The notes under the pieces: generated by a model
What the model saw: only the letters and a program-made list of their open reading frames with translations
Database searches by the model: none
Told to the model about the DNA's origin: nothing
Assembly: GCA_900113385.1 (NCBI GenBank)
Contig: FOPE01000003.1
Span: forward strand, 1 to 64,000
Origin: Lachnospiraceae bacterium C7
GTDB taxonomy: Bacteria; Bacillota; Clostridia; Lachnospirales; Lachnospiraceae
Length of the DNA: 64,000 nt
Direction: 5' to 3'
Part shown: in pieces, positions 46,685-56,176 of the stretch
Position numbering within the stretch: position 1 is the stretch's first letter
Layout: each line of letters begins with the position of its first letter
Position numbers and translations under genes: made by a program

Positions 46685-47947
46685 ATGAAGCTTAACAAAA
46701 AAGTGATAGGAAGTATGACAGTACTTAGTTCACTTTGTGTTATGACTACAGTAGCAGCGATGTCTAGCACTGATAACTTTAAATTGAATACAAACAGTAA
46801 TAAAGTTGTCGCAGTAGCATACACTGACACTAACAAAGGAAGAGCAGGCGTTAGCGCTGGGTTCGCAAGAACATCCGTTAAAGCGGAAAACAATAATGGA
46901 ATCAGCGTTAAAGATTTGGGACTTGAGATGGTTAGCTCTTCGATGACTAGCGGACAGTTGACAGAATTAAGTCTTACAGCAGAAGAGAAAGAATGGTTAA
47001 ATTGTGCAATGCCAAATGTTGACGATTATCTTTGTGTTCGTGCTGATAAGAATCAAGACTCAGAAATTGTTGGAAAATTGTATAGAGGCAACAAAGCCAC
47101 AGTTGTTGAAAAAGGCGACGTATGGACAAAGATCACATCAGGTAACTTGACAGGATACGTTAGAAACGATATGTGCGTTTTTGGAATCGATGCTTACAAT
47201 TTTGCAAAAGCTAATTGTGAAACAGTTGCAACTTCAAAAACAGAAGGACTTAGAGTTCGTGCAACACAAGATGTAAACGGACAGATTTCTACAGTTGTAG
47301 ATAATGGAGCACAGTTAACAGTTGATACAGCAGCTCAAACTCAAGATGGTTGGGTAGCAGTAAAAGTTGGCGATGCAACATGTTTCGTAAGTAAAGAATT
47401 TGTAGATGTTACTATGAAAACAGGTAACGGAGTGACTCTTGAAGAAGAAGCAGCAGCTCAGGCAGCAGAAAAAGCAGCTAGAGAACAGGCTGAGCAGGCA
47501 GCAGCAGCAAAAGCTGCAGAAGAAGCCTCTAAAGCAGAACTTTCAGAATCTTCAAGCAGACAGCAATCTACAACAACTAGAACACAGGGTAGTGCACTTG
47601 CAGCAAACGCTAGTGACGTAACATTACTTGCAGCACTTATTCAGTGTGAGGCAGGTGGAGAAAGCTATGAATGTCAACTTGCAGTTGGTTCAGTAGTTGT
47701 TAACCGTGTTCATAGTGGATATGGCGGAGGAACTCTTTACGGAGTTATCTATCAAAGAGGTCAATTTGGACCAGCTATGACAGGTAAACTTGAAAGAACT
47801 CTTGCTAAAGGACCAAATTCTACATCAGTTAGAGCAGCTCAAGAAGCATTAAGCGGAGTTGACAATGTAAACGGATGCAGAAATTTCAGAGATACTTCAT
47901 CATCAAACCGTAGTGGTATTGTAATTGGTGGAATGGTATTTTTCTAA
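46685..47947 (+). CDS. Secreted cell-wall hydrolase (SH3 + SleB-like)
   Basis: A 420-aa exported protein. The N-terminus is a signal peptide (KLNKKVIGSMTVLSSLCVM and on to about residue 27). Two SH3-like domains follow (about 110-165 and 180-245, with VDDYLCVRADKNQDSEIVG and EGLRVRATQDVNG). An Ala/Glu-rich helical linker (about 250-300) leads to a C-terminal hydrolase-2 domain like SleB/CwlJ, with the catalytic Glu in LIQCEAGGESYECQLAVG. SleB-type enzymes are lytic transglycosylases, used in spore germination or vegetative wall turnover; here a vegetative role is as likely. TATGGAGG precedes the ATG. Confidence 0.9.
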   Translation: MKLNKKVIGSMTVLSSLCVMTTVAAMSSTDNFKLNTNSNKVVAVAYTDTNKGRAGVSAGFARTSVKAENNNGISVKDLGLEMVSSSMTSGQLTELSLTAEEKEWLNCAMPNVDDYLCVRADKNQDSEIVGKLYRGNKATVVEKGDVWTKITSGNLTGYVRNDMCVFGIDAYNFAKANCETVATSKTEGLRVRATQDVNGQISTVVDNGAQLTVDTAAQTQDGWVAVKVGDATCFVSKEFVDVTMKTGNGVTLEEEAAAQAAEKAAREQAEQAAAAKAAEEASKAELSESSSRQQSTTTRTQGSALAANASDVTLLAALIQCEAGGESYECQLAVGSVVVNRVHSGYGGGTLYGVIYQRGQFGPAMTGKLERTLAKGPNSTSVRAAQEALSGVDNVNGCRNFRDTSSSNRSGIVIGGMVFF

Positions 47948-48041
47948 GAAGTAAGTAAATTTAGTTTTTCTAGAGGTAGTAGGCTAGAAAACAAGATTTA
48001 GCATAAATTTTAATTAAACATGTAGTAAAAGTAGTAGTTTA

Positions 48042-48077
48042 AAAGAGACTTGTCCTATAAGGGCGGGTCTCTTTTTT
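48042..48077 (+). terminator. Terminator after the hydrolase gene
   Basis: AAAGAGACT and GGTCTCTTT pair, with inner TCC/GGG pairing, and six T follow. Confidence 0.85.
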
Positions 48078-48234
48078 GCCTTGCAAATGGGGTATATATG
48101 GGTTAAAATACTAATGTTACCATAATGATAATATTTTTTGAAAAAAGGTAGCAAAACAATAACTTTATGAAAATAGTTGGGAAATTTTAAGCAAAAGTAA
48201 ATATTGAAAAATATAATTAAAGAGGAGAAATATT

Positions 48235-49221
48235 ATGAATTTAAAAGGTCGTAGTTTTTTAAAGATGATGGACTTTGCTCCAAAAGAGATAGAATATTTA
48301 ATTGATTTAGCAGCAGAACTAAAGGACCAAAAGAAAAAAGGGATTAAACACGAGGAACTTTCAGGCAAAAATATTGCGTTAATTTTTGAAAAAACATCTA
48401 CTAGAACTCGTTGCTCTTTTGAAGTTGCGGCACATGATTTAGGAATGCACGTTACATACCTTGATCCATCTGGATCCCAGATTGGAAAAAAGGAGAGTAT
48501 TGCAGACACTGCAAGAGTACTTGGAAGAATGTATGATGGTATTGAATATAGAGGATTTGCACAAGAGATAGTAGAAGATTTAGCAAAATATGCTCAGGTT
48601 CCGGTATGGAATGGATTGACAAATGAATCGCATCCAACACAGATGATTGCTGATATGCTTACCATAAAAGAGCATCTAGGCGGTCTAAAAGGAGTGCGTT
48701 TTGTATATATGGGTGATGCCAGATATAATATGGGCAATTCCCTAATGGTTACTTGTGCAAAATTAGGAATGGATTTTGTCGCATGTACCAACAAAAAATA
48801 TTTTCCAGAGGAAAAATTGGTAGACTATTGTAGAAAAATAGCAAAAGATACAGGAGCTTCAATTACATTAACAGAAAATGTTAAAGAGGCTACTACTGAC
48901 GCAGATGTAATATATACAGATGTGTGGGTTTCCATGGGAGAGCCTGACGAAGTGTGGAAAGAAAGAATAGAGGAACTTTTACCATACCAGGTTAATGAAA
49001 AAGCATTTGAAAATGCAAAAGATTCAGCAATCTTTATGCATTGCTTACCAGCTTTTCATGATTTAAATACAACGATTGGAAAGCAGATTTATGAAAAATT
49101 TGGACTTAAAGAGATGGAAGTCACAGACGAAGTCTTTGAGAGTCCTCGTTCAGTGGTTTTTGATGAGGCAGAAAATAGAATGCATACAATCAAAGCAGTT
49201 ATGAAGGCAACATTAATGTAG
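48235..49221 (+). CDS. argF: Ornithine carbamoyltransferase
   Basis: A 328-aa enzyme making citrulline from ornithine and carbamoyl phosphate. The carbamoyl-phosphate motif is [17 protein letters not shown], the ornithine loop is close to [10 protein letters not shown], and the catalytic Cys is in [16 protein letters not shown] precedes the ATG. No other arginine gene is nearby, so biosynthetic and catabolic forms cannot be told apart from context. It is probably the first gene of a unit continuing with birA. Confidence 0.94.
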   Translation: MNLKGRSFLKMMDFAPKEIEYLIDLAAELKDQKKKGIKHEELSGKNIALIFEKTSTRTRCSFEVAAHDLGMHVTYLDPSGSQIGKKESIADTARVLGRMYDGIEYRGFAQEIVEDLAKYAQVPVWNGLTNESHPTQMIADMLTIKEHLGGLKGVRFVYMGDARYNMGNSLMVTCAKLGMDFVACTNKKYFPEEKLVDYCRKIAKDTGASITLTENVKEATTDADVIYTDVWVSMGEPDEVWKERIEELLPYQVNEKAFENAKDSAIFMHCLPAFHDLNTTIGKQIYEKFGLKEMEVTDEVFESPRSVVFDEAENRMHTIKAVMKATLM

Positions 49222-49233
49222 GAGATGAAATAG

Positions 49234-50214
49234 GTGAAGGCAGCATTATTACGAGCGTTAAAACAAGCAAAGGGAGAATATATATCAGGTCAAGAAATTA
49301 GTGATATTTTAGGCGTGTCGAGAACTACAGTTTTTAATACAGTAAGTGCTCTTAGAACAGATGGATATGAAATAGAATCTGTAAAAAATAAAGGATATTT
49401 ATTAAAAAAAGTGCCAGATATTATTAAAGATTATGAAGTTGAAAGCATACTAGAAACACAGTGGCTTGGTAAAAAAGTAGTTTATGAGGATTCAATTGGA
49501 TCTACTAATACCCTAGCTAAGGAACTAGCAGATAAAGGTTACGATAACGGAACAGTAGTAATAGCAGATCACCAAGATAATGGTAGAGGTCGAAGAGGCC
49601 GAAGTTTTGTATCTCCAAAGGGTGTTGGAATTTTTATGAGTATGATTCTAAAGCCTGCGTTTACACCAGAAGTAGCACCGATGCTTACATTAGTATCAGC
49701 ACTTTCAGTTTCAAAAGCCATAGATAGCGTAACTGGTGAAAAAACACAGATAAAATGGCCAAACGATATAGTTTTAAATGGCAAGAAAATCTGTGGGATT
49801 TTAACAGAAATGAGTATGCAAACAGATTATATCAACAATGTAGTTATAGGAATAGGAATTAATGTGAATAACACTCAGTTTTCTGAAGAATTGCAAGATA
49901 TAGCAGGCTCAATATATTTACAGACAAATCAATTAAATCACCGAGCTGATATAATTGCTCAGACACTTTATTATTTTGAAAAATATTATAATGTTTTTCT
50001 AGAGACTAATGACTTAAGCGGCTTAGTACAAGAATATGATTCTAAGTTAGTTAATTTAGAAAAGAAAGTAAAGGTACTTGATCCAAAGGAGCCATATGAA
50101 GGTGTTGCAAAAGGTATTACGCAAACAGGTGAATTGATTGTTCAAACAAATAAAACAACAAGCTACGTTTCAAGTGGCGAAGTATCAGTGAGAGGAATGT
50201 ATGGATATGTCTAA
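49234..50214 (+). CDS. birA: Biotin operon repressor / biotin-protein ligase
   Basis: A 326-aa bifunctional protein. The N-terminal winged helix (YISGQEISDILGVSRTTVFN) allows DNA binding. The catalytic domain has the biotin-AMP loop GRGRRGRSFVSPKGVG and the segment KWPNDIVLNGKKICGIL, and the C-terminal SH3-like cap is present. It attaches biotin to carboxylases and probably represses biotin genes. It starts at GTG behind TAGGAGATG, 12 bases after argF. Confidence 0.95.
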   Translation: MKAALLRALKQAKGEYISGQEISDILGVSRTTVFNTVSALRTDGYEIESVKNKGYLLKKVPDIIKDYEVESILETQWLGKKVVYEDSIGSTNTLAKELADKGYDNGTVVIADHQDNGRGRRGRSFVSPKGVGIFMSMILKPAFTPEVAPMLTLVSALSVSKAIDSVTGEKTQIKWPNDIVLNGKKICGILTEMSMQTDYINNVVIGIGINVNNTQFSEELQDIAGSIYLQTNQLNHRADIIAQTLYYFEKYYNVFLETNDLSGLVQEYDSKLVNLEKKVKVLDPKEPYEGVAKGITQTGELIVQTNKTTSYVSSGEVSVRGMYGYV

Positions 50215-50560
50215 TAGTAATGTAGATAATGAAGTAGTACTTTGCGGTGCAAGTTCATACAACAAAAAATATTATTTAAATCAAAATTTTACAAGTTTAC
50301 CTCAATCAATACAAGACGAACTTAGAATTATGTGCGTACTTTACACAGAAGAGGTAGGAGGAGTTCTAGAGTTAGTATTTGATAAAAATGGAACTTTAGA
50401 ATTCAAAACATCTTCAAAAGAGGGGGATCTTTTGTATGATGATATAGGTAGTATTTTAAAAATAAAACAATTACAAAAAACAAAAATTGATTTATTAGAA
50501 TCGCTTGAATTATATTACAGGGTCGTAATCTTAGGAGAGGGTTTTGATCAGGAGGATTAG
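50201..50560 (+). CDS. Small conserved protein, DUF6145-like
   Basis: A 119-aa acidic protein with no catalytic motif. It begins with a [20 protein letters not shown] stretch and has the core [17 protein letters not shown] recall this as DUF6145, found between birA and coaX in Lachnospiraceae. It overlaps birA by 14 bases and coaX begins 4 bases after it, so all three are translated together. The start could also be ATG 50207. Function unknown. Confidence 0.72.
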   Translation: MDMSNSNVDNEVVLCGASSYNKKYYLNQNFTSLPQSIQDELRIMCVLYTEEVGGVLELVFDKNGTLEFKTSSKEGDLLYDDIGSILKIKQLQKTKIDLLESLELYYRVVILGEGFDQED

Positions 50561-50564
50561 AGAA

Positions 50565-51359
50565 ATGGTTTTAACAATTGATGTCGGAAATACTAACATT
50601 ACGGTAGGGGTCTTTGATCGTGATGAGGACAAAATGGAGGCAACATTCAGAATAACAACTAAAATGCCTAGGACGTCCGACGAGTATGCTATGGTTTTAT
50701 CAACACTTCTAGAAAAGAACAATATTTCAGTTCATGAAATTCATGATGCTATAATATGTTCTGTAGTGCCTAAAGTTATGCATTCTCTAGAAGGAGCGTT
50801 GATTAAGTATTTTGACATTCAGCCAATTGTAGTGGGGGCTGGAATAAAAACAGGAATACGAATAGCAACAACAAATCCGCAACAAGTAGGCGCAGATAGA
50901 ATAGTGGATGCAGTAGCAGCTTACGAAATATATGGTGGTCCAGTACTTGTATTAGATTTTGGAACAGCAACAACATATGACCTTGTAGATGGAAATGGAA
51001 CATTTTTGTGTGCAGTAACAGCACCGGGACTTAGAATTTCAGCTCAGGCTTTATGGGAGGAAGCGGCCAAACTCCCAGAGATTGAAATAAAGCTTCCAGA
51101 CACAATTATGGCAAAGGATACAGTTGCAAGTATGCAAGCAGGCCTTGTGTATGGACAAATTGGCCAGACAGAGTATATAATCAAAAAAATAAAAGAACAA
51201 GCAGGCATTGATAATATCAAAGTAGTTGCAACAGGCGGGCTTGGAAGAGTAATCGCAGAAGAGACAGATAGTATTGATGTTTACGATAATACCCTAACAT
51301 TAAAGGGAATTTATCGTGTTTATAAAAAACAAAACAGAAAAAAAGCAATTAACAAATAG
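50565..51359 (+). CDS. coaX: Type III pantothenate kinase
   Basis: A 264-aa kinase for the first step of coenzyme A synthesis. It has the ASKHA-fold motifs [28 protein letters not shown] and [13 protein letters not shown]. The ATG at 50565 is chosen because AGGAGG precedes it; an in-frame TTG 7 codons earlier overlaps the preceding gene. It sits between the DUF6145-like gene and dusB. Confidence 0.95.
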   Translation: MVLTIDVGNTNITVGVFDRDEDKMEATFRITTKMPRTSDEYAMVLSTLLEKNNISVHEIHDAIICSVVPKVMHSLEGALIKYFDIQPIVVGAGIKTGIRIATTNPQQVGADRIVDAVAAYEIYGGPVLVLDFGTATTYDLVDGNGTFLCAVTAPGLRISAQALWEEAAKLPEIEIKLPDTIMAKDTVASMQAGLVYGQIGQTEYIIKKIKEQAGIDNIKVVATGGLGRVIAEETDSIDVYDNTLTLKGIYRVYKKQNRKKAINK

Positions 51360-51389
51360 TATTTATAATTAGATTTAGAGAGAACGAAT

Positions 51390-52403
51390 ATGAAACAAAG
51401 TCAAATTCAGCCGCTTAAAATCGGCAATGTAACATTACCTAATAATTTGATTTTAGCACCAATGGCAGGAGTTACAGACCTGCCATTTCGTTTGCTTTGC
51501 AAAGAGCAAGGAGCAGGCCTTTTATGCATGGAAATGGTAAGTGCTAAAGCTATTTTATACAAAAACAAAAATACAAAGGCTCTTTTATCTATTGATAAAA
51601 GAGAAAATCCTGTATCATTACAGCTTTTTGGCTCTGATCCAGATATTATTGCGGATATAGCACATCAGATAGAGGATTTGCCATTTGATATATTAGATAT
51701 AAATATGGGATGTCCAGTTCCTAAAATTGTTAACAATGGTGAAGGATCAGCTCTTATGAAAAATCCTAAATTAGTTGGAGAAATCATAGAAAAAACAGTA
51801 AAAGCCATTAATAAACCCGTAACAGTCAAGTTTAGACGAGGTTTTGACGAAGAACATATTAATGCAGTGGAAATTGCAAAAGTTGCAGAAGCATCTGGAG
51901 CATCGGCAGTTGCAGTGCATGGACGTACAAGAGAACAATACTATGCAGGAAAAGCAGATTGGGATATTATTCGTCAAGTAAAAGAAGCAGTATCAATTCC
52001 AGTAATAGGAAACGGAGATCTTTTGACAGCTGAAGATGTAATTGCAATGAAAGAGCAAACAGGTTGTGACGGTTTTATGATTGCTAGAGGAGCTCAAGGT
52101 AATCCTTGGATATTTAAACAAATTTTACATTATTTTGAAACGGGAGAGCATCTTGCAAAACCGGACATTAAAGAAGTAGCAAAGATGATATTAAAGCATG
52201 CAGAAATGATGGTAGACTTCAAAGGTGAGTATACTGGAATGCGCGAAATGAGAAAACATGCGGCCTGGTATACAGCAGGTTATCACAATTCCTCTAAACT
52301 TAGAGTGAAATTTAATGGAGTCGAGTCATATGATGATTTAAAAAGACTACTTGATGCAGAAATTTTAAGCCCAGCAGATACACAATATTTTCCAGAGAAA
52401 TAG
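51390..52403 (+). CDS. dusB: tRNA-dihydrouridine synthase (DusB type)
   Basis: A 337-aa FMN enzyme that reduces uridines in the tRNA D-loop. The signatures are LAPMAGVTDLPFRLL at the N-terminus, NMGCPVPKIVNNGEGSALM with the catalytic Cys, VHGRTREQYYAGKADW and IGNGDLLTAED. Length is normal. It follows coaX by 30 bases, a common arrangement in Clostridia. Confidence 0.95.
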   Translation: MKQSQIQPLKIGNVTLPNNLILAPMAGVTDLPFRLLCKEQGAGLLCMEMVSAKAILYKNKNTKALLSIDKRENPVSLQLFGSDPDIIADIAHQIEDLPFDILDINMGCPVPKIVNNGEGSALMKNPKLVGEIIEKTVKAINKPVTVKFRRGFDEEHINAVEIAKVAEASGASAVAVHGRTREQYYAGKADWDIIRQVKEAVSIPVIGNGDLLTAEDVIAMKEQTGCDGFMIARGAQGNPWIFKQILHYFETGEHLAKPDIKEVAKMILKHAEMMVDFKGEYTGMREMRKHAAWYTAGYHNSSKLRVKFNGVESYDDLKRLLDAEILSPADTQYFPEK

Positions 52404-52438
52404 CTTTTTTTTAAGCATAGCGTAAGAAAGTAGTCCGC

Positions 52439-52467
52439 TTGACATTGAAATAATAATCATATACAAT
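52439..52467 (+). promoter_or_regulatory. Promoter of greA-lysS
   Basis: Perfect TTGACA, 17 bases, TACAAT. It is in the 110-base gap between dusB and greA. Confidence 0.75.
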
Positions 52468-52513
52468 AATCTAGTTAAACTAGGTACATTATAATAAAAG
52501 AAGGGTAAAATAT

Positions 52514-52996
52514 ATGGATAAGAAAAACATTTTGACTTACCAAGGTCTCAAAAAACTTGAAGATGAACTCCAAGATTTAAAAGTTGTAAAACGTAAAGAA
52601 GTAGCACAAAAAATTAAGGAAGCTCGTGAACAAGGCGACTTATCCGAGAATGCTGAGTATGATGCTGCTAAAGATGAGCAGCGTGACATCGAAGCTCGTA
52701 TCGAGGAAATCGAGAAAATCCTTAAAAATGCAGAAGTCGTAGTAGAAGAAGAAGCTGATACAACTACAGTTAATATTGGTTGCCAGGTTAAAATCTTAGA
52801 TTGCGAATTTGAAGATGAATTAACATACAAAATCGTTGGTTCAACAGAAGCTAACAGTTTAAAAGGAAAAATCTCAAACGAGTCACCTGTAGGTAAAGCC
52901 CTACTTGGACACAAAGTTGGAGATACAGTAACAGTAGAAACACAGGCTGGAGATTTACAGTACAAAGTACTTGAGATTCAGCGTTCAATGGAATAA
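52514..52996 (+). CDS. greA: Transcription elongation factor GreA
   Basis: A 160-aa factor that rescues backtracked RNA polymerase by stimulating RNA cleavage. The N-terminal coiled coil has the acidic tip motif EQGDLSENAEYDAAKDEQ. The C-terminal FKBP-like domain has SPVGKALLGHKVGD. AAGGG precedes the ATG. It is followed by lysS after 36 bases, a classical greA-lysS pair. Confidence 0.96.
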   Translation: MDKKNILTYQGLKKLEDELQDLKVVKRKEVAQKIKEAREQGDLSENAEYDAAKDEQRDIEARIEEIEKILKNAEVVVEEEADTTTVNIGCQVKILDCEFEDELTYKIVGSTEANSLKGKISNESPVGKALLGHKVGDTVTVETQAGDLQYKVLEIQRSME

Positions 52997-53032
52997 AAGC
53001 AGAGATATTTCTGCTTAGAATCGGAGGAAATT

Positions 53033-54622
53033 ATGGCCCAGCAGAAAAATGGACAGCAGAACGGCGGACAGCAAGATCTTAATCAATTGCTTCAAATCCG
53101 TCGTGACAAATTAAAAGATTTACAAGAGAGAGGAAAGAATCCTTTCGAGATTACTAAATTTGATGTAACACATCATTCAGTTGATGTAAAAGACAACTAT
53201 GAAACTTTACAATTTGAAGCACCTGTTGATGAAAATGGTAAAAGTATCGTAGTACCTATGGAAGAAATTCCAGAAGGTAAATTAGTTGCAATTGCAGGAC
53301 GTATGATGTTTAAACGTGTAATGGGTAAAGCATCTTTCGCAAATGTACGTGATTTAAAAGGCGATATTCAGATTTACATTTCAAAAAATGATCTCGGCGA
53401 AGACTCTTATAAAGATTTTAAGAAATATGATATAGGTGATATCGTTGGAATTAAAGGTTTTGTTTTCAAAACAAAAACAGGTGAAATCTCAATTCACGCA
53501 AAAGAAGTAACTCTTTTATCTAAGAGTTTACAGATTTTACCAGAAAAATTCCATGGTTTAACAGATACTGATATGAGATACCGTCAGAGATACGTTGACC
53601 TTATTATGAACCCAGAATCAAGAGATACATTTGTTAAACGTTCTCAGATTATTAGAGAAATTCGTAAGTTCTTAGATGGTAGAGATTTCATGGAAGTAGA
53701 AACACCTATGCTTGTTCATAATGCAGGTGGTGCAGCTGCTAGACCATTTGAAACTCATTACAATTCATTAAGCGAAGACGTTAAACTTCGTATTTCTCTT
53801 GAATTATACCTAAAGAGACTTATTGTTGGTGGTATGGAAAGAGTATACGAAATTGGTCGTGTATTCCGTAATGAAGGTGTAGATACTCGTCACAATCCAG
53901 AATTTACACTTATGGAATTATACCAAGCATACACAGATTATGAAGGTATGATGGAACTTACAGAGAGCATGTTCCGTCACCTTGCTCAGGTTGTATGTGG
54001 TAGCACAACAATTACATACCAAGGAACAGAAATTGACCTTGGAAAACCATTCCGTAGATTATCAATGACAGAAGCTGTCAAAGAGGAAACAGGAATCGAC
54101 TTTGATCAAGTTCAGACTGATGAAGAAGCAAAACAACTTGCAGCAGAACATCATTTAGAATATTTAGAGCACCACAAGAAAGGTGATATCTTAAACTTAT
54201 TTTTTGAAGAGTGTTGTGAAGATAAGATGATCCAACCTACATTTATTACAGATCATCCACTTGAAATTAGTCCACTTACAAAGAAAAAACCTTCAGATCC
54301 TACTAAAGTAGAGCGTTTTGAGTTATATATCTATGGACGTGAAATGTGTAATGCATACTCAGAGCTTAATGATCCAATCGATCAGCAGGAACGTTTCGCA
54401 GAACAAGATAAATTAGCTGATTTAGGTGATGATGAAGCTCAACATACAGATGAAGATTTCTTAAATGCACTTAGTGTAGGTATGCCTCCAACAGGTGGTA
54501 TCGGATACGGAATCGATCGTCTTGTTATGTTATTAACAGATTCACCTGCAATTAGAGATGTACTTCTCTTCCCAACACTTAAGAGTACTGCAAACCGTAA
54601 GGACTCAGAGAACGAGAAGTAA
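53033..54622 (+). CDS. lysS: Lysyl-tRNA synthetase, class II
   Basis: A 529-aa enzyme charging tRNA-Lys. An N-terminal OB-fold anticodon domain is followed by the class II core: motif 1 near [21 protein letters not shown], motif 2 [20 protein letters not shown], and motif 3 [14 protein letters not shown]. It begins with a short Gln/Gly-rich stretch. It ends soon after motif 3 (RKDSENEK). It is the last chromosomal housekeeping gene before the integrative element. Confidence 0.96.
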   Translation: MAQQKNGQQNGGQQDLNQLLQIRRDKLKDLQERGKNPFEITKFDVTHHSVDVKDNYETLQFEAPVDENGKSIVVPMEEIPEGKLVAIAGRMMFKRVMGKASFANVRDLKGDIQIYISKNDLGEDSYKDFKKYDIGDIVGIKGFVFKTKTGEISIHAKEVTLLSKSLQILPEKFHGLTDTDMRYRQRYVDLIMNPESRDTFVKRSQIIREIRKFLDGRDFMEVETPMLVHNAGGAAARPFETHYNSLSEDVKLRISLELYLKRLIVGGMERVYEIGRVFRNEGVDTRHNPEFTLMELYQAYTDYEGMMELTESMFRHLAQVVCGSTTITYQGTEIDLGKPFRRLSMTEAVKEETGIDFDQVQTDEEAKQLAAEHHLEYLEHHKKGDILNLFFEECCEDKMIQPTFITDHPLEISPLTKKKPSDPTKVERFELYIYGREMCNAYSELNDPIDQQERFAEQDKLADLGDDEAQHTDEDFLNALSVGMPPTGGIGYGIDRLVMLLTDSPAIRDVLLFPTLKSTANRKDSENEK

Positions 54623-54671
54623 ATCCATAGCGATACAATAGGCACCAAAAACTACTCATATTTACAATAAG

Positions 54672-54700
54672 TTGATTGGGTTTATATGGACCTATATAAA
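54672..54700 (+). promoter_or_regulatory. Promoter of the ParA/ParB/RepA unit
   Basis: TTGATT, 17 bases, TATAAA. It lies in the 292-base gap after lysS. Transcripts would start near 54707 and meet the hairpin at 54824 before the first gene. Confidence 0.55.
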
Positions 54701-54823
54701 TGTATATGGACAACAATTCAAAAATAAAATGACACTCTATGGACTGTTTAAGACCCAAATAATAGGTCAAATTTATTATTAATGTATCTGGAACGGTCGG
54801 TTCATTTAGAGAGAGCTATTAAA

Positions 54824-54867
54824 GCTCCGTATTTTCTATTAAGAAAATGCGGGGCTTTTTCTTTTTT
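54824..54867 (+). terminator. Strong hairpin terminator / possible attenuator before the element's first gene
   Basis: GCTCCGTATTTTC pairs with GAAAATGCGGGGC over 13 bp around TATTAA and is followed by TTTTTCTTTTTT. The upstream GAGAGCT (54811-54817) can pair instead with AAGCTC of the left arm, which would give an antiterminator. It may end lysS read-through or control the element genes that start 47 bases later. Confidence 0.8.
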
Positions 54868-54914
54868 CAAAATTTCTAACAGAACATCTGAGACAAAATG
54901 ATTGGAGGCTTCAG

Positions 54915-55391
54915 ATGGAATCAAATAATAATTCACCACCAAACTTGGATAAATATCTTGTCGGAAGAGAACATCACTACATGACATATCAAGATGGAGC
55001 TAGAGAATATAGTTTGCCCTATTGGGGATTCGTTAATTTGGCAAAAGAAGCTGAGGCAAATATTACTTTAAGGAAAACTGCAATCGTTGATATGGATAAA
55101 TTAGAAAAATATATAGAAAAGAATTATGTGGATAGTAATTATCCAGGAAAGGAGGCTAACATGCCTAGAGGAAGAAAGAAAATTGAAAATATAGATGAAT
55201 TAGTAAAAAACGGAAAAAAGAAATATGTGAGATATACAGAAGGAGCACAGCTTTATTCTATGGGCCTTCATACGTTTCAGAATCTCGCAAAAGATGCTAA
55301 CGCAATAAGAAAAGTAAAGGGAGTAGTTCTTGTTAATACTGAAAAGATAGATGCATTTATAGAGTCATTTGAGGAGGGAGGACGTTATTAA
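54915..55391 (+). CDS. Tandem DUF6462-like DNA-binding protein of the element
   Basis: A 158-aa protein made of two related halves. HYMTYQDGAREYSLPYWGFV...NLAKEAEANITLRK and KYVRYTEGAQLYSMGLHTFQ...NLAKDANAIRKVKG have the same spacing and an excisionase/MerR-like helix-turn-helix look, each ending in a 'vDmdKlekYi' type helix. I read each half as a DUF6462 unit. A strong internal AAAGGAGG with ATG at 55161 lies between the halves, so the second half (76 aa) can be made alone. TTGGAGG precedes the first ATG. It sits one base upstream of parA and probably regulates this unit. Confidence 0.75.
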   Translation: MESNNNSPPNLDKYLVGREHHYMTYQDGAREYSLPYWGFVNLAKEAEANITLRKTAIVDMDKLEKYIEKNYVDSNYPGKEANMPRGRKKIENIDELVKNGKKKYVRYTEGAQLYSMGLHTFQNLAKDANAIRKVKGVVLVNTEKIDAFIESFEEGGRY

Positions 55392-56176
55392 TGTGTAAGG
55401 TAATTGCAGTTGCAAATCAAAAAGGTGGGGTTGGAAAGACTGTAACTTGTGTGAATTTAGGAATTGGACTTGCTAGAGAAGGAAAAAAAGTATTGATGAT
55501 TGATGCTGATCCTCAAGGTTCATTGACAATAAGTCTAGGATGTGATGAACCGGATAGTCTAGATTATTCATTGGCTACAGCAATGATTAATATTATCAAT
55601 GATGAAGAAGTTGATGTAAAACATGGACTCATCCATCATGAGGAAGGCGTAGATATTTTACCAGGCAATATTGAATTATCAAGTTTGGAAATAACTTTAA
55701 CTGGAGTAATTAGTCGAGAAACAATTCTTAGAGAATATGTAAATAAGGCAAGAGATATATATGATTACATAATTATCGATTGTATGCCTTCGCTTGGAAT
55801 GATGACTATAAATGCTTTGGCTTGTGCAGATTCCGTTTTAATACCTGTACAAGCTGCATATTTGCCTGTTAAGGGATTACAACAGCTAATTAAGACAATT
55901 GGTAGGGTTAAGCGTCAATTGAACCCTCATTTGGCTATAGAGGGCATTTTAATCACTATGGTTGATAATAGAACAAATTATGCAAAGGATATAGCTTCAC
56001 AAGTATATGCAGTTTATTCATCTAGCATAAATGTATTTCCAATTGAGATTCCTTTATCTGTTAGAGCTGCAGAAATAAGTGCATCTGGCAGTAGTTTATA
56101 TGTTTATGATCCAAAAGGAAAAGCAGCATTTGCTTATACCGCGCTAATTAAGGAGGTAATGAGTCATGCCAAGTAG
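55391..56176 (+). CDS. parA: ParA-family partition ATPase
   Basis: A 261-aa protein that moves or segregates DNA with ParB. It has the deviant Walker A NQKGGVGKTVTCVNLG (Lys11 and Lys16), switch motif MIDADPQGSLTISLG, and IIDCMPSLGMMTINAL as Walker B. It has no N-terminal DNA-binding domain, so it is the Soj-type. Its ATG overlaps the preceding stop (TAATG), with GGAGGGAGG upstream. Such parAB pairs open many Clostridial conjugative elements of the Tn1549/CTn group and stabilise the excised circle. Confidence 0.94.
   Translation: MCKVIAVANQKGGVGKTVTCVNLGIGLAREGKKVLMIDADPQGSLTISLGCDEPDSLDYSLATAMINIINDEEVDVKHGLIHHEEGVDILPGNIELSSLEITLTGVISRETILREYVNKARDIYDYIIIDCMPSLGMMTINALACADSVLIPVQAAYLPVKGLQQLIKTIGRVKRQLNPHLAIEGILITMVDNRTNYAKDIASQVYAVYSSSINVFPIEIPLSVRAAEISASGSSLYVYDPKGKAAFAYTALIKEVMSHAK

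Noticed and set aside
52404-53032. T-box or other riboswitch before greA-lysS
   Set aside because: No T-box sequence or specifier structure; the leader is short and has a plain promoter.
54560-54622. Truncation of lysS by element insertion
   Set aside because: The class II core including motif 3 is complete. Some related LysS proteins have an extra C-terminal tRNA-binding domain, but its absence is also normal.
54623-54914. Exact left attachment site of the element
   Set aside because: Gene content changes here, but without the right end no direct repeat can be paired, so no att site is called.
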